A stretch of DNA of 22,046 nt from JBEKYD01 sp049509915 (lineage in GTDB: Bacteria > Acidobacteriota > Terriglobia > Bryobacterales > Bryobacteraceae). A program made the translations under genes and the position numbers. The DNA is taken from NCBI GenBank assembly GCA_049509915.1, contig JBEKZL010000120.1, positions 1 to 22,046 on the forward strand, written 5' to 3'. How positions within the stretch are numbered: position 1 is the first letter of the stretch; every line of letters starts with the position of its first letter. Below the pieces are notes generated by a model. That model saw only the letters and a list, made by a program, of their open reading frames with translations. It was not told where the DNA came from and made no database searches. Shown one piece after another: positions 1 to 8,869 of this stretch.

Positions 1-785
1 TATACGACGCGTCGCGGTACATTGGCGATCCCATTTACGACCGGATCCGGGCCAACCCGGACCCGAACTTCCAGGCGGTGAAGTTCGTAGCCAGCCAGAG
101 GATGGCTGGCAACGGGCGGATCGCGGCCGAGCCGGACAAAGCCAATCCCGTGCGGTTTTCCCGCGCCGACGTGCCGACCGCATATCTGCCGCAATGCGTC
201 ACCGAGGCGAAGTACCTGGTGAATGTAGCGCTATCGCGAGCGCACGGGCTGATGGGCGTGACCCAGACCGCCAAGAACCTGTTCGGCTCGGTGTATTTCG
301 AGGGCGCCGGATTCACTCCCCAGCCGCTGCACGATTTCGCGTCGCGAGATCTGCCGATGGGCTCCTACAACTGCCTGGTGGACCTGATAGGGCACAAGCA
401 CCTGGGCGGCAAAACGCTCCTCTACGTGTCGGATTTTCTGTACGTGGCGGTGAGCCAGAACGAACGCGTCATTAAGTACGAGTCCTTTAACAACCACTGG
501 TGTTCCAGCATCTTCGCGTCCCAGGACCCGGTGGCTATCGACTCGGTGGGGCTGGATTTCATCCGCAATGAGCCGAGAGCCGACGAGTGCCGCGGCAAGC
601 CGGAGAACTATCTGCACGAGGCAGCCCTGGCTGAGAAACCGCCTTCCGGAACCGTGTACGATCCCGACCAGGACCACGCGCCGGTAACGAGCCTGGGCGT
701 TCACGAACATTGGAACAATGCCAACGACAAGCAGTATTCGCGGAATCTGGGCAAGGGCGAAGGCATTGAGCTGGTTAAGGTGTGA
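1..785 (+). CDS. DUF362 family protein, 3' part (start lies before the window)
   Basis: The reading frame is open from base 3 and carries on through an internal GTG at 78, so the true start lies upstream of the window. About 260 C-terminal residues are present. The stretch around GSVYFEG, the SYNCLVDLIGHK segment, and WCSSIFASQDPVAIDSVGLDF fit the C-terminal half of the DUF362 family (PF04015); in related proteins the DPVAxDxVG motif is a hallmark. The biochemical role of DUF362 proteins is poorly known; some members carry iron-sulfur centres, but I see no CxxC cluster in this part. A second, broken DUF362 copy lies at 8870-9512. The next gene begins 10 bases after this stop, so the two are probably co-transcribed. 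Family assignment is fairly sure; function is not. Confidence 0.75.
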   Translation, partial: YDASRYIGDPIYDRIRANPDPNFQAVKFVASQRMAGNGRIAAEPDKANPVRFSRADVPTAYLPQCVTEAKYLVNVALSRAHGLMGVTQTAKNLFGSVYFEGAGFTPQPLHDFASRDLPMGSYNCLVDLIGHKHLGGKTLLYVSDFLYVAVSQNERVIKYESFNNHWCSSIFASQDPVAIDSVGLDFIRNEPRADECRGKPENYLHEAALAEKPPSGTVYDPDQDHAPVTSLGVHEHWNNANDKQYSRNLGKGEGIELVKV

Positions 786-795
786 GGCCACAGCC

Positions 796-2379
796 ATGGC
801 CCGCGCGGTCCGCCGGCCGGCCTGGTTGTTCTGGCTGGCGCTGGCTCCGCTCGCGGCGGGCGCCGGGATTCCGGCGGCATGGGTTCCAGCGCGCTGGGAC
901 GGGGGTCCATTGGAACTGGCCCGGCGCGGAGGCGACAAGGCGCTGGCCAATCCGGAAGTTCGGGAGGCGATTTCCCGCTGGTACGACCCCGCCACTCTCA
1001 GCCTCCTCGATGGCACGCCCATTAACTGCCTTCTGCTGACTCTCAGCGCCGGCGCCGATCCCGAGGTCGAAAAACGGCAGCGCCAACTCGTCACCGAATA
1101 CGCGCGACGGGCTCGTGAGCGCGGACTCGCGGTTCTGGGCCTTGTCTATCCGGGAGCCGATCCGGCTGCTGCGGCCGCCGCCGCCCGCGACGCGCAATTG
1201 GACGGACTGGTGCTCGAAGGAGAGTTTCCAGGTGGCCTCGCGTTCGCGGAGCGTATCGAGAAGGCGCTGGACGCGCTCCCCAGCGCTGCGTTCGTGATCC
1301 CGGTGGTCCCGCCGGCGCTTGCCCGCAAAGCGACGGGCAAGGTACTGGCCATCGAGGGCGTGTCCCCAGGCGTCGGGAAGATCTCTGGCAACGTCACCGC
1401 GTCGGCAACAGGTGACGTTTGGATCGACTCCAACCTTTGGCTGGCACAGTCTTTCCGTCCAGACCCGGAACATCGGCCGGTCTGGCTCAGCCATCAGGCC
1501 CGCGATGGCTCGCCGGGCATTTACGCCCGTAGCATAGCTGACGCGGCGGCGGCGGGGGCGCGCTGGATTCTCACGCTCGATGACGGTTTGCGTGCGAAAT
1601 TGCTTCGCCGCGAAGCCGAAGGGTTGGCCGTCTGGCGGGACATCGGCAACTGCCTCGCCTTCTTTGAAAGCCGCTCGGAGTGGCGCAGCTTTGCGCCTTT
1701 TGGAAATGTCGGGATCGTCCTGGACGCCTCCGGTCCGAACCCGGCTAACTCGGAAGAGTACCTCAACCTGGTGGCGCGGCGGCGGATTCCCTACCGCGTC
1801 ATTTACCGCTCCGAACTGGGCGCGGCCTCGCTCGCGGGGTTGAGGGCGCTTCTCGTGTTCGATCTCGCCCCCGCCAGCGCTGCCGAACGGAAAATGCTGC
1901 GCGCCTTCGCGGCGGCGGGCGGCCTGGTTCTGAGCGGCCCTTCGTGGGGCGGCGCTCCGAAGGACCAATCGTACACGATCGTGGCGGAGGGCGAGGGCGA
2001 GGTGGCGGTTTACAAGGAGGATTCGCCCGATCCGCAGGCTGTGGCTCAGGACCTGAACGATCTCGTGACCACTCCGGAACTAGGCGTCAGCGTGTTCCAT
2101 ACGTCCTCGGTCCTTTCCTTCGTGACCGTGGCCGGCGATGGCGGGCGGATGATGATCCAGTTGGTGAACTATGCCACCGAGCCGGCCAAATCCATTTCTA
2201 TTTGGATCGCCGGTAGTTTCGGTTCCGCTAGCCTGTTCGCCCCGGATAGCATGCCGGTCGATTTGCCGCTGAGACACAGCGGCGGCCGGACGGAAATCAG
2301 CGTTCCCATACTGGCCGCCTATGGGGCGGTGTTGTGCTCGCGCTCGGCCCAACCATCGATCCCCGGGAAGGAAGATTGA
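796..2379 (+). CDS. Secreted glycosidase-like protein of unknown specificity
   Basis: This 527-residue protein starts at ATG 796, where a signal peptide begins (MARAVRR, then a hydrophobic run ending near AAGAG). An upstream in-frame ATG at 718 would sit inside the preceding gene and delay the signal peptide, so 796 is preferred. The layout resembles acidobacterial glycosidase-like proteins: an alpha/beta, possibly TIM-barrel-like first half (to about residue 300), then a GATase1/trimerisation-like segment (VGIVLD, RALLVFDLAPAS, AAAGGLVLSG at about 310-400), then a beta-rich C-terminal end of the kind that closes GH42-type enzymes. No catalytic glutamate pair could be pinned down, so it may be non-catalytic. 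It probably shares a transcript with the DUF362 gene just upstream. Identity is by architecture only. Confidence 0.6.
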   Translation: MARAVRRPAWLFWLALAPLAAGAGIPAAWVPARWDGGPLELARRGGDKALANPEVREAISRWYDPATLSLLDGTPINCLLLTLSAGADPEVEKRQRQLVTEYARRARERGLAVLGLVYPGADPAAAAAAARDAQLDGLVLEGEFPGGLAFAERIEKALDALPSAAFVIPVVPPALARKATGKVLAIEGVSPGVGKISGNVTASATGDVWIDSNLWLAQSFRPDPEHRPVWLSHQARDGSPGIYARSIADAAAAGARWILTLDDGLRAKLLRREAEGLAVWRDIGNCLAFFESRSEWRSFAPFGNVGIVLDASGPNPANSEEYLNLVARRRIPYRVIYRSELGAASLAGLRALLVFDLAPASAAERKMLRAFAAAGGLVLSGPSWGGAPKDQSYTIVAEGEGEVAVYKEDSPDPQAVAQDLNDLVTTPELGVSVFHTSSVLSFVTVAGDGGRMMIQLVNYATEPAKSISIWIAGSFGSASLFAPDSMPVDLPLRHSGGRTEISVPILAAYGAVLCSRSAQPSIPGKED

Positions 2380-2478
2380 GATGCCAGCCTATGCTAGCCT
2401 CCATTCCCGCGGCGCTTTGGAAAAGGATGCGCCGAGGTGGCGGCCTGCCGAACCAAAGCCGGCCGCGTCGTGCCGCCG

Positions 2479-3774
2479 CTAACCTGGCAGCGGAAGGTCC
2501 GGATTGGGCCGATCGTAGCGGCCAGGCAGATAGGGGAACTTGTCTGCGATTCCCGGCTTGAGCTCCATGCCGTAGCCGGGCTTGTTGTGCAGGTCCATGT
2601 ATCCCTTTCGGACGACGAGCGGGTCTTTGAAGATTTCTTCTTTGAAGGGATTGTAGGTCTGGTTCAGCTCCAGCATGTGGCGGTTGGGGATTGCAGCCAC
2701 CAGGGCGGCGTTCGCCATGGTGGTCAAGCCCCCATGCCAGTTGTGCGGGCAGCAGTACTTCTTCCGCAGATTCGCCATGCGCGCGATGTGCCACGCCTCA
2801 GTCACGCCCGTGACGTTGCAATCCGGCTGCACAATGTCGTACGCGTTGCGGTCGATCCACTCTTTGAACTCGAAGCGATTGGCGCGGCTCTCGCCCCCGG
2901 AGACCATGACGTGCGGCAGGGCTTCGCGGATCTTCAGGTAACCTTCCAGCGCGTCGCGCGGGCCGGTGCTAATCGGCTCCTCGAACCAGTGAAATTTCAA
3001 CTCTTCCAGCACCGGGGCAAGTTGCAGGCACTGCGCCAGGGTCAGCCGCATGTTGGCCTCCTGTATCAGGTCGAAGTCCGGTCCCACGGCTTTGCGCATC
3101 CGGTACAGGTAGGGGACATACTTTTCCATGGTGATGCCGCTGTTCGCCCATTCCGAGCCGAGCCGGAACTTGAACGCCGTGTAACCTTCTTCTTTGTGAC
3201 GAACGGCCTCGTCGATGAGATCGTCCGGCCGCTTGTACCAGGCGTATTCCACCCCGCCGCTCGCGTACATGCGCAAGTGGGTCAGGGGTTCGACGTCCGT
3301 GGCCAGGAGCTGGTGCACCGGCACGCCTTTTGCCTTGCCGATAATGTCCCAGCAAGCCGAGTCGATGCCGGCGAAGGCCCGGGTCGAACTCCAGGCGGTG
3401 CCCAGGTATTCGACGTCGAATGGATTCTGTCCAACGAGAGTGGGCCGGACCAGTTCATCGATGGTTTTCTTGACCTGCTCCGGGCCGGCATAAGGGCTGG
3501 TTTCACCCATTCCCGTGATGCCCTTGTCCGTCATGATCTCAACCAGGATCAGGTCGGTTTTCCAAGTAACCGCTTTAGCCGTGACCCATTGCCGGTCGGG
3601 CGCGAGCGGGTAAGACAAGATGGTGACCTTGACATCCGTGATCTTGAGATTCTCTCTCGCGATGCCTTCCAGCGGGTGAACCCGCTTGCGGAACGGCGCT
3701 TTGATCTGGGCCGAACCCAGCATCGGAATGGCTGCGGCGCAGCCTAACAAGGACCTTCTTGTCGGATATGGCAT
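2479..3774 (-). CDS. Exported enolase-superfamily enzyme, mandelate racemase/acid-sugar dehydratase type
   Basis: This 431-residue protein begins at ATG 3774, behind a good Shine-Dalgarno (AAGGAAGG). A longer reading to 3837 exists but would bury the leader. The N-terminus TRRSLLGCAAAIPMLGSA is a Tat-like (RR) signal. The mandelate racemase/muconate lactonizing fold is supported by an N-terminal capping domain and the barrel motifs K202-x-R204, E239 in QEAN, E265/E266 in FEEP, E295 in GGES, and H344/H347 in CPHNWHGG. These correspond to the base-bearing strand, the three metal ligands and the C-terminal histidine region. Members of this group abstract the alpha-proton of sugar acids and usually dehydrate them. 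The KxR in place of KxK is a subgroup feature and does not prove a substrate. A collapsed enolase-superfamily gene lies directly upstream at 3917-4145. Confidence 0.85.
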   Translation of the reverse strand: MPYPTRRSLLGCAAAIPMLGSAQIKAPFRKRVHPLEGIARENLKITDVKVTILSYPLAPDRQWVTAKAVTWKTDLILVEIMTDKGITGMGETSPYAGPEQVKKTIDELVRPTLVGQNPFDVEYLGTAWSSTRAFAGIDSACWDIIGKAKGVPVHQLLATDVEPLTHLRMYASGGVEYAWYKRPDDLIDEAVRHKEEGYTAFKFRLGSEWANSGITMEKYVPYLYRMRKAVGPDFDLIQEANMRLTLAQCLQLAPVLEELKFHWFEEPISTGPRDALEGYLKIREALPHVMVSGGESRANRFEFKEWIDRNAYDIVQPDCNVTGVTEAWHIARMANLRKKYCCPHNWHGGLTTMANAALVAAIPNRHMLELNQTYNPFKEEIFKDPLVVRKGYMDLHNKPGYGMELKPGIADKFPYLPGRYDRPNPDLPLPG

Positions 3775-3916
3775 AAGTGCCCTTCCTTTCTGATTTTGGC
3801 GGGCTTGCGACAGGTGCGCCCGCCACGGCGAGGCCAACGCTCCGATCTCGATAAACCAAAGTGTTTCGCGATCACTTTGCGGACTGGGCAGGCCGCGCAG
3901 CGTTCCTCTCCGCCAG

Positions 3917-4145
3917 TTACCGCTGGTATACCGATTCGCCCAGCTTCTCTTTCAGGTACCTCTCATACTCGCCCGCCCGCACTGGTGCGTAACCGGGTGA
4001 ACACCCAATTGCCGCGGGAGTTGACCTTGACAGTGAAGATCCCCAGGTCCATGATCGCGATGCGAGCGGCCTCGGCAGCCAGCCATGGCGTGGTGGCTGC
4101 GAGGGTTCCGAACGCGAACGACTGTAATAGTTGACGTCGTTCCAT
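3917..4145 (-). pseudogene. Collapsed mandelate racemase-type gene: N-terminus joined to C-terminus out of frame
   Basis: From ATG 4145 the protein reads MERRQLLQSFAFGTLAATT, a leader-like start, followed by ARIAIMDLGIFTVKVNSRGN and WVFTRLRTSAG. That is a typical N-terminal strand pair of a mandelate racemase/muconate lactonizing enzyme. It then hits a stop at about 3963. In another frame, directly after the same point, the sequence gives AGEYERYLKEKLGESVYQR and a stop at 3917, which looks like the C-terminal tail of an enzyme of this kind. About 300 residues of barrel, with all metal ligands, are missing between the two. I infer an internal deletion near 3975 that also shifted frame. It cannot make a working enzyme. 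Confidence 0.7.
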
Positions 4146-4348
4146 CGCCCCATTCTATCGCTGGCCGGACTCCTCTCTCTGATTTAACAATGTGCGCAGA
4201 TCGTCGCGGGAAGGGGCGGAAGCTCTCTTTCCATTGGCGGCGCCGGCGATGCGGACCGCTCCGGCGGAATCCATCTCCAGAGAAAACACCGGCACGCAAC
4301 CCCTTGCAGCCGCTTTACGCGCGGCCTCGGCTCCGTCCCCCTGACGCC

Positions 4349-4981
4349 ATGGAATTGATCGGCATGATCCGTTCTTCCAGAGACGCGCTCCTGAGGGTGA
4401 TTAACGACGTCCTCGATTTCTCCAAAGTGGAAGTCGGAAAACTGGAACTGGAGGTTGCACCATTCCAGCTCCGGTGCTGCGTGGAAGAAAGCGTAGGGCT
4501 CTTTCGCGCGCAGGCCGCGGAAAAGGGGCTGCGCCTGGTTTGCCATCTGGCGCCGGAACTGCCCGTCTGGGTTGCGGGAGACCAAACCCGTTTGCGGCAA
4601 GTGATTCTGAACCTGATCTCAAACGCCCTGAAGTTTACCACTGCCAGGGAGGTAGTGCTCTCGGCCGGACTGGAAGCCGCCGAAGCGGCCGGAACCGGAT
4701 GGCCGAACGAGACAAAGTATTCGATCGCCATCGAGGTGCGGGATACCGCTATTGGGATTTAACCGGAACAACTTCCCCGCGTGTTCTCATCGTTCTATCA
4801 GGCGGATGCATCCATCAGGCGCCGCTACTGAGGAACCGGCCTGGGTCTGGCAATCTCAAAACGGCTGGTCGAACTAATGGGAGGAACGATTCGGGTGGAC
4901 TCCAGGCTGGGCGAGGCCACGCGCTTCGCTTCACGGTCGTCGGAGGCCACGCGCAGGAAGTTCGCAGGCTCGCGCTATTGA
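4349..4981 (+). pseudogene. Sensor histidine kinase remnant with two in-frame stops
   Basis: The frame starting near ATG 4349 reads IRSSRDALLRVINDVLDFSK, the second half of a HisKA dimerisation helix pair. It continues through an N-box (LRQVILNLISNALKFT) and a G1-like box (VRDTAIGI). A TAA at 4760-4762 interrupts it exactly where GIGI is normally followed by PEQLPRVF, and that continuation is present in the same frame. A second stop, TGA at 4829-4831, sits before GTGLGLAISKRLVELMGG, the G2 box. The frame ends at 4979-4981. The H-box with the phosphorylated histidine is absent, although PLTP-like codons just upstream in another frame hint at a further frameshift. This is a dead, 5'-truncated kinase, probably once a hybrid or multidomain sensor. 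Confidence 0.85.
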
Positions 4982-5284
4982 AGAGTAATGCTACAACCGC
5001 TGACGACAAATTCCGTTCCGCACGCCACTCTCCACACGGCAACTTTTGCCGGATCGACGGCAGGATCTGCACATACGTGCATGGCGCCTCGATCATCTAC
5101 ATTGTGTTCACACGCATTCTGCCTTGGCCCAAGATTTGCTCGCAAAGAGGCTCGATGAGCCGGCAGAATTGCAGGCCTGAAACTCTTCATCTGTCCCTGG
5201 CCGATCCTAACGAGGAACCGCAGAGTGAATGGTCGCATAATTCGTCAGTTCGTCCAAATGTATGTTCAGAAAGAAGGGGGCATC
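4982..5284. other. Non-coding stretch before the PRC-barrel gene
   Basis: No credible gene is visible here. The stretch separates the dead histidine kinase from the PRC-barrel gene and should hold the promoter of the latter, but I could not place convincing -35 and -10 boxes. Confidence 0.4.
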
Positions 5285-5665
5285 ATGCCACAAACACGAG
5301 ACGCCAAAGGACGGTGGATGCACAGTATTCTGGCTGCAGACACTGTTACCGGCGACAAGGTAGTGAATCGTCAAAAGGAGAATCTCGGAACAATCGAACA
5401 TTTGATGATCGATGTCGAGAATGGGCACGTGGCATACGCGGTACTTTCATTCGGGGGGTTCCTGGGGATGGGGGACAAGCTGTTTGCCATTCCCTGGAAC
5501 GCCCTGATGGTAGACACCGACGAAGAGCGGTTCATCCTGGATATCGACAAAAAGTTGTTGGAGCACGCTCCTGGTTTCGACAAAGCTCACTGGCCAAACA
5601 TGGCCGACCGCGCCTGGGGCGCCGAAGTCTCCAAATATTACGGGGCCAAGCCCTACTGGGCTTAG
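5285..5665 (+). CDS. PRC-barrel domain protein
   Basis: This 126-residue protein starts at ATG 5285, which is preceded by a purine-rich site (AAGAAGGGGG). An upstream in-frame ATG at 5225 lacks such a site. Residues of about 15-95 form a PRC-barrel: SILAADTVTGDKVVNRQKEN, then LGTIEHLMIDVENGHVAYAV, then FLGMGDKLFAIPWNAL. PRC-barrel proteins of this size are small beta-barrel proteins often found in stress and general adaptation clusters of soil bacteria; a ligand is not known. The gene is intact and is followed after 80 bases by a CsbD-family stress gene, which supports a stress-linked role. The C-terminal tail (HWPNMADRAWGAEV, then KPYWA) is common in this subgroup. Confidence 0.85.
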   Translation: MPQTRDAKGRWMHSILAADTVTGDKVVNRQKENLGTIEHLMIDVENGHVAYAVLSFGGFLGMGDKLFAIPWNALMVDTDEERFILDIDKKLLEHAPGFDKAHWPNMADRAWGAEVSKYYGAKPYWA

Positions 5666-5745
5666 ACTGCTGTGGGGCAGACGATTGGGCAGACCACACA
5701 AACCGATGGTCTGCCTCACAAAGCTTTTCAATAACAAGGAGGAAG

Positions 5746-5850
5746 ATGAGTTTGAGCACGAAGGATCGGATTGAAGGCAAGTTTCACGAGGTGAAAGGCA
5801 AAGTCAAACAGAAGGCGGGCCAGGTCATCCATAATCCTGGCTTGGAGTAA
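5746..5850 (+). CDS. CsbD-family protein, half length
   Basis: A 34-residue protein begins at ATG 5746, behind a very strong ribosome site (AAGGAGGAAG). It reads KDRIEGKFHEVKGKVKQKAG followed by NPGLE and stop. This matches the first half of a CsbD-like stress protein, a family of usually 55-70 residues with two similar helical repeats (EGKxxxxxGKxxxK). Full-length relatives continue after NPxLE with EGKAEKxxGKxQKKxGQ, which is missing here; what follows the stop does not restore it. The gene is therefore probably a 3'-truncated copy, though its start signals remain intact and a short peptide could still be made. A second, differently shortened CsbD gene lies at 16847-17032. Confidence 0.7.
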   Translation: MSLSTKDRIEGKFHEVKGKVKQKAGQVIHNPGLE

Positions 5851-6109
5851 ACAAAGTGGGTTCTGGCGCAAGCGTGGAGCGAGTTGACCACCGCCGCCGA
5901 ACCGAGCACGGACGAGGAGCCCGAGCGCGAGGGCGCACCAGAGCGGATCGCCGGAACCTGGCGCGTTTCTCGGAACAATCAACCGCGAAGCCCGTTTCAG
6001 GTTGGCAAAGCCGTCAGCTGGCTGGCTCGGCCCGTTATCCCGTTCGGGCCTGAAACCTCATTTTCCCGATCTGCACGGCGTCCAAACGCGCGATCGGTGA
6101 GCCGCGCGG
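5851..6109. other. Intergenic stretch between convergent genes
   Basis: This lies between the CsbD stub and the end of the GH42-like gene on the other strand. An open frame with acidic residues crosses it, but it has no ribosome site, no recognisable family and ends inside the antisense of the GH42 gene, so I do not call a gene. Confidence 0.4.
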
Positions 6110-8158
6110 TCAGGGTATCAGATCGGCCTCTTGCGGACCCAGGATCACAGTCCCTTCGTATATTCGACCGCTGATGATCCCTGTGCGCCGGCCCTCGATA
6201 GGAATCCTTTGCTCCCGCTGCGTCGTGTTCACGTAGAGCGTTCGCCCATCGACACCCCTGGCGTACACTCCTTCAGGCGTCCTGGGGCCCTTTTGAAGGC
6301 CCACCATCGTGTAGGAGAAGTTCAGAACCGCACTGATCGCTGACGCCTTCGATTCGGTGGCCAGGTAGATCGCGTTGCCCTTGCCAAACCTGTTGATCGT
6401 GACAGCTGGGGAATGGTCGGACGTATTGGTAAATCGCGAAAGGACCGCGGCCGTTGAGGGCTCGAGTACTTCGTACCAGCGTGTGCCGCTGTCGATCGAT
6501 GCGCCGTCCAATTCAAAGGCCAACGGCGAATCAACCTGATAGAATTCATTGGTCTTCACTCCGAAAACGTCGCTCAGGCGCCCTGGCAGCGGCGTCTCGA
6601 ACCATTGGGCGTGTTCGTCGACTTTGGCCGAAAACGCCGTCATCAACACCGTGCCGCCGGCGCTCACGTAATCCCGCAGAGCCCTTCCGCTTGCTGCGTC
6701 CATCACGTAGTCGGCCGGCACGATGACGATTTTGTAACGCGAAAGATCATGATTTCCGACATTGATGATGGCGGCGTCCATATTCGCGCGAAACAAGGGC
6801 GCAAACGCTTCTTCGACTTGCTGGGAATAGGACGGTTTGAAGTATTGCCTTGTCGTGTTGGACTGGCTGTTCGGATGCGAAGCAATGAAGGAGTCGAAAC
6901 AATAGGCGATGGCGATCTCGGGGCGGGTATACCGCGGAAATCCGAATTTCGAAAGCTGGTTGAATTCCGAAGCAATGCGTGCAAACTCGTCGACCTTCCA
7001 CGATGGCGTTCCGTCGTGGTCGAGAAGTCCGAACAGTGCCTGCTCTTCTCCGCCGGCGTGGCTGTTGAACGTCCACGCCAGGACCGCCTGCGCCCCGATC
7101 AACAGTGCCACGTAGGCGTACATACGGCTCCGGCCTCGCGTACCGTAATAGCCCCCGCCCCCGGCGGTGAACTCGTTGAACCAGATGGGCGTTTCCAAAT
7201 CCCCTTTGGTCATCAGCGCGCCTAGCGAGCCGCTGATCGGGTCGCCGGGGTAGAAGCCTTCCGCACCGTAGGACACATAAGACTTATAGCTGCCAAGATA
7301 GTCGAAGCCTCGTCTCGAAGCGGTGTCCCAGAGATTCGAGATTGCCGGAACATCGGGCATGTTCCGGAGCCGAATGGTCTCCAGTTCCCGGAGCCGCTCG
7401 ACCGTTACGTCGGACCAGTAGCGATGGAGATCCAGGTAGCGCTCTGACGGTCCGGGCCCGTTGGCGAGCGGCAGGTCGACGTCTTCGAAGCTGTTTAACC
7501 GGCGCGACCAACGCTGCGTGGCCCAGCTTTTATTGAGATTCTCGATGGTTTGGTACTTCGTCCTGAGCCACGCGATGAAGCGCTGCCGGTCGGATTCCGA
7601 ATACGACATGAAACCGTTTCCGATCTCATTGTCGTAGCCGATGGCGATGACCGCGGGGTGGTGCGCATACCGTTTGGTGATTGCGTCGGCGAGGAGCCCC
7701 GCCTCACGGGCGTAGTCCGGATCGCTGATGTTGTCCATATATCGCTCCGCGGGTGGGACACGCACGCCACTCTCGTTGACGATATCGACTCCCGCGTGTG
7801 CGCGGTGCAGCCAGATCGGCGCCGGGATGCCCGGAATGTCGACGATGACCCTGATGCCGTTGGCATGCATCTTGTCCATGATCTTGTCGAACCATGCGAA
7901 GGTGAACTTGCCTGGCGAGGGCTCGAAGGAATCCCAGGACAGGTCGCCCATGCGGACGACATTGAATCCGGCACGCTTCATGATAGCGATGTCGCGCTCG
8001 ATCTGCTGGGCCGAACGGTCTATCGGCTGATAGCACGTGCCCACAAAGAGCTGTCCGCGGCCCGGCCAGGCCGCGTGTGCGGCGCCATCCTGGGCGATCG
8101 ACCACGAGTTCCAGGCCATCAGAACCACAAGGGACTTCGCGAGGCGCTTGGGTAACAT
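6110..8158 (-). CDS. Secreted GH42-like beta-galactosidase family enzyme
   Basis: This 682-residue protein starts at ATG 8158 after an AAGGGAA site, and has a signal peptide (MLPKRLAKSLVVLMAWNSW to about residue 23). The first 400 residues form a GH42-type TIM barrel: FNVVRMGDLSWDSFEP, the DPDYAREAGLLADAI region, then GYDNEIGNG with E178 as the likely acid/base, and PIWFNEFTAGGGG with E329 as the likely nucleophile. A GATase1-like trimerisation segment follows (YKIVIVPADYVMD to AGGTVLMTAFSAKVDEH, about 500-570), then a beta-sandwich C-terminus. Length equals that of typical GH42 enzymes. These release terminal beta-galactose or related sugars from plant or microbial glycans; real specificity is unknown. 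It is a single-gene unit with non-coding or decayed DNA on both sides. Confidence 0.85.
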   Translation of the reverse strand: MLPKRLAKSLVVLMAWNSWSIAQDGAAHAAWPGRGQLFVGTCYQPIDRSAQQIERDIAIMKRAGFNVVRMGDLSWDSFEPSPGKFTFAWFDKIMDKMHANGIRVIVDIPGIPAPIWLHRAHAGVDIVNESGVRVPPAERYMDNISDPDYAREAGLLADAITKRYAHHPAVIAIGYDNEIGNGFMSYSESDRQRFIAWLRTKYQTIENLNKSWATQRWSRRLNSFEDVDLPLANGPGPSERYLDLHRYWSDVTVERLRELETIRLRNMPDVPAISNLWDTASRRGFDYLGSYKSYVSYGAEGFYPGDPISGSLGALMTKGDLETPIWFNEFTAGGGGYYGTRGRSRMYAYVALLIGAQAVLAWTFNSHAGGEEQALFGLLDHDGTPSWKVDEFARIASEFNQLSKFGFPRYTRPEIAIAYCFDSFIASHPNSQSNTTRQYFKPSYSQQVEEAFAPLFRANMDAAIINVGNHDLSRYKIVIVPADYVMDAASGRALRDYVSAGGTVLMTAFSAKVDEHAQWFETPLPGRLSDVFGVKTNEFYQVDSPLAFELDGASIDSGTRWYEVLEPSTAAVLSRFTNTSDHSPAVTINRFGKGNAIYLATESKASAISAVLNFSYTMVGLQKGPRTPEGVYARGVDGRTLYVNTTQREQRIPIEGRRTGIISGRIYEGTVILGPQEADLIP

Positions 8159-8565
8159 GACGTTCCCTTTACCATATCGTAGGTCCCATGGTAGGCCGTG
8201 AAGGAATTTGGCGGGCGTTCACGGACGCTGGCCGGCAGGCGCACTTCACGGACGCGCCAGTCGAGCACGCCCGGGGCGGCCTTCCAGCGGCGCCTCACGT
8301 GCCGCGCACGTTCCGGACACGGCTGCGCGGATGGCCGGCCGTTCGCCGTTCGAGCCGCGGAAGCGGCCGACGTGGCTCGGCGTGTTGTCGCGCGTCGATC
8401 TTTGCCACGGCCGCCGCCGGACGGTATCGAGGAGGCTATCGACAATCGGCAGGGAGCTTCCTTCGAAAGTTGACGCGGGATATGCGCTTGGTGGCGATGG
8501 GCAATCGGACGGCGCCGGAGATCATAGCCGCTGGATGCTTGCGCCCGGCTTATGGAGGAGATTTC
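8159..8565. other. Gene-free stretch upstream of the GH42-like gene
   Basis: About 400 GC-rich bases with open frames on both strands, but none has a recognisable family, a ribosome site and a sensible start together. It should contain the promoter of the GH42-like gene at its left end and that of the stub at 8566 at its right end. A weak ACCAT/ATGGT inverted pair lies at about 8171-8192. Confidence 0.4.
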
Positions 8566-8661
8566 ATGCGTGCGAACGCGACGACGACTCTGCTGCTTGC
8601 CGCGACGGCATTGGCTGCGGCTCCCATGCCACGGCTACTATATCGTTTCAGCAAAACATAA
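8566..8661 (+). pseudogene. Stub of an exported protein (signal peptide only, then frameshift)
   Basis: ATG 8566 is preceded by an excellent ribosome site (GGAGGA, 8553-8559 region) and encodes MRANATTTLLLAATALAAAP, a clean signal peptide, but the frame ends at 8661 after 31 residues. In the neighbouring frame the end of the signal peptide is followed by SHATATISFQQNITLSIL, which looks like the natural start of a mature exported protein. I infer a frameshift near 8628 and loss of the rest of the gene. After about 8700 the DNA is better explained by remnants on the opposite strand. The original protein family is not recognisable. Confidence 0.5.
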
Positions 8662-8664
8662 CCT

Positions 8665-8869
8665 TATCAATCCTGCGTGACGGCCGCTTTGGGGATGTTT
8701 GCCTGTTACGGGCGGCAGATCGGGTGCGGTATTGCCGATGGCCTGCACTCCGGGTTTCTCGTCCACCGAAACGGTGATCACATTGGAAGCCGTCTCGCCA
8801 GCGCCCCCCCTTGGCATTCTGCAGCGCCACATCCTGATATTCGATTAGGACCCTCCACAGTTTGGCGTC
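8665..8869 (-). pseudogene. Unassigned remnant of an extracellular-type protein
   Basis: Directly after the TonB-receptor fragment the minus strand reads DAKLWRVLIEYQDVALQNAK and then, in another frame, ETASNVITVSVDEKPGVQAI. TASNVITVSV is like the closing strand of Ig-like or TIG-like domains in secreted proteins. There is no start codon, and a frame change is needed. It is best read as a leftover piece joined to the receptor fragment by deletion. The family call is a guess. Confidence 0.3.

Noticed and set aside
2437..3747. Long plus-strand frame across the enolase-superfamily gene
   Set aside because: It is the mirror of a well-supported minus-strand gene with motifs and a ribosome site; long antisense frames are common in GC-rich DNA.
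5884..6174. Open frame with an acidic N-terminal stretch after the CsbD stub
   Set aside because: No ribosome site, no known family, and it ends inside the antisense of a clear GH42-like gene.
8171..8192. ACCAT/ATGGT inverted pair upstream of the GH42-like gene as an operator
   Set aside because: Five-base arms twelve bases apart arise easily by chance.
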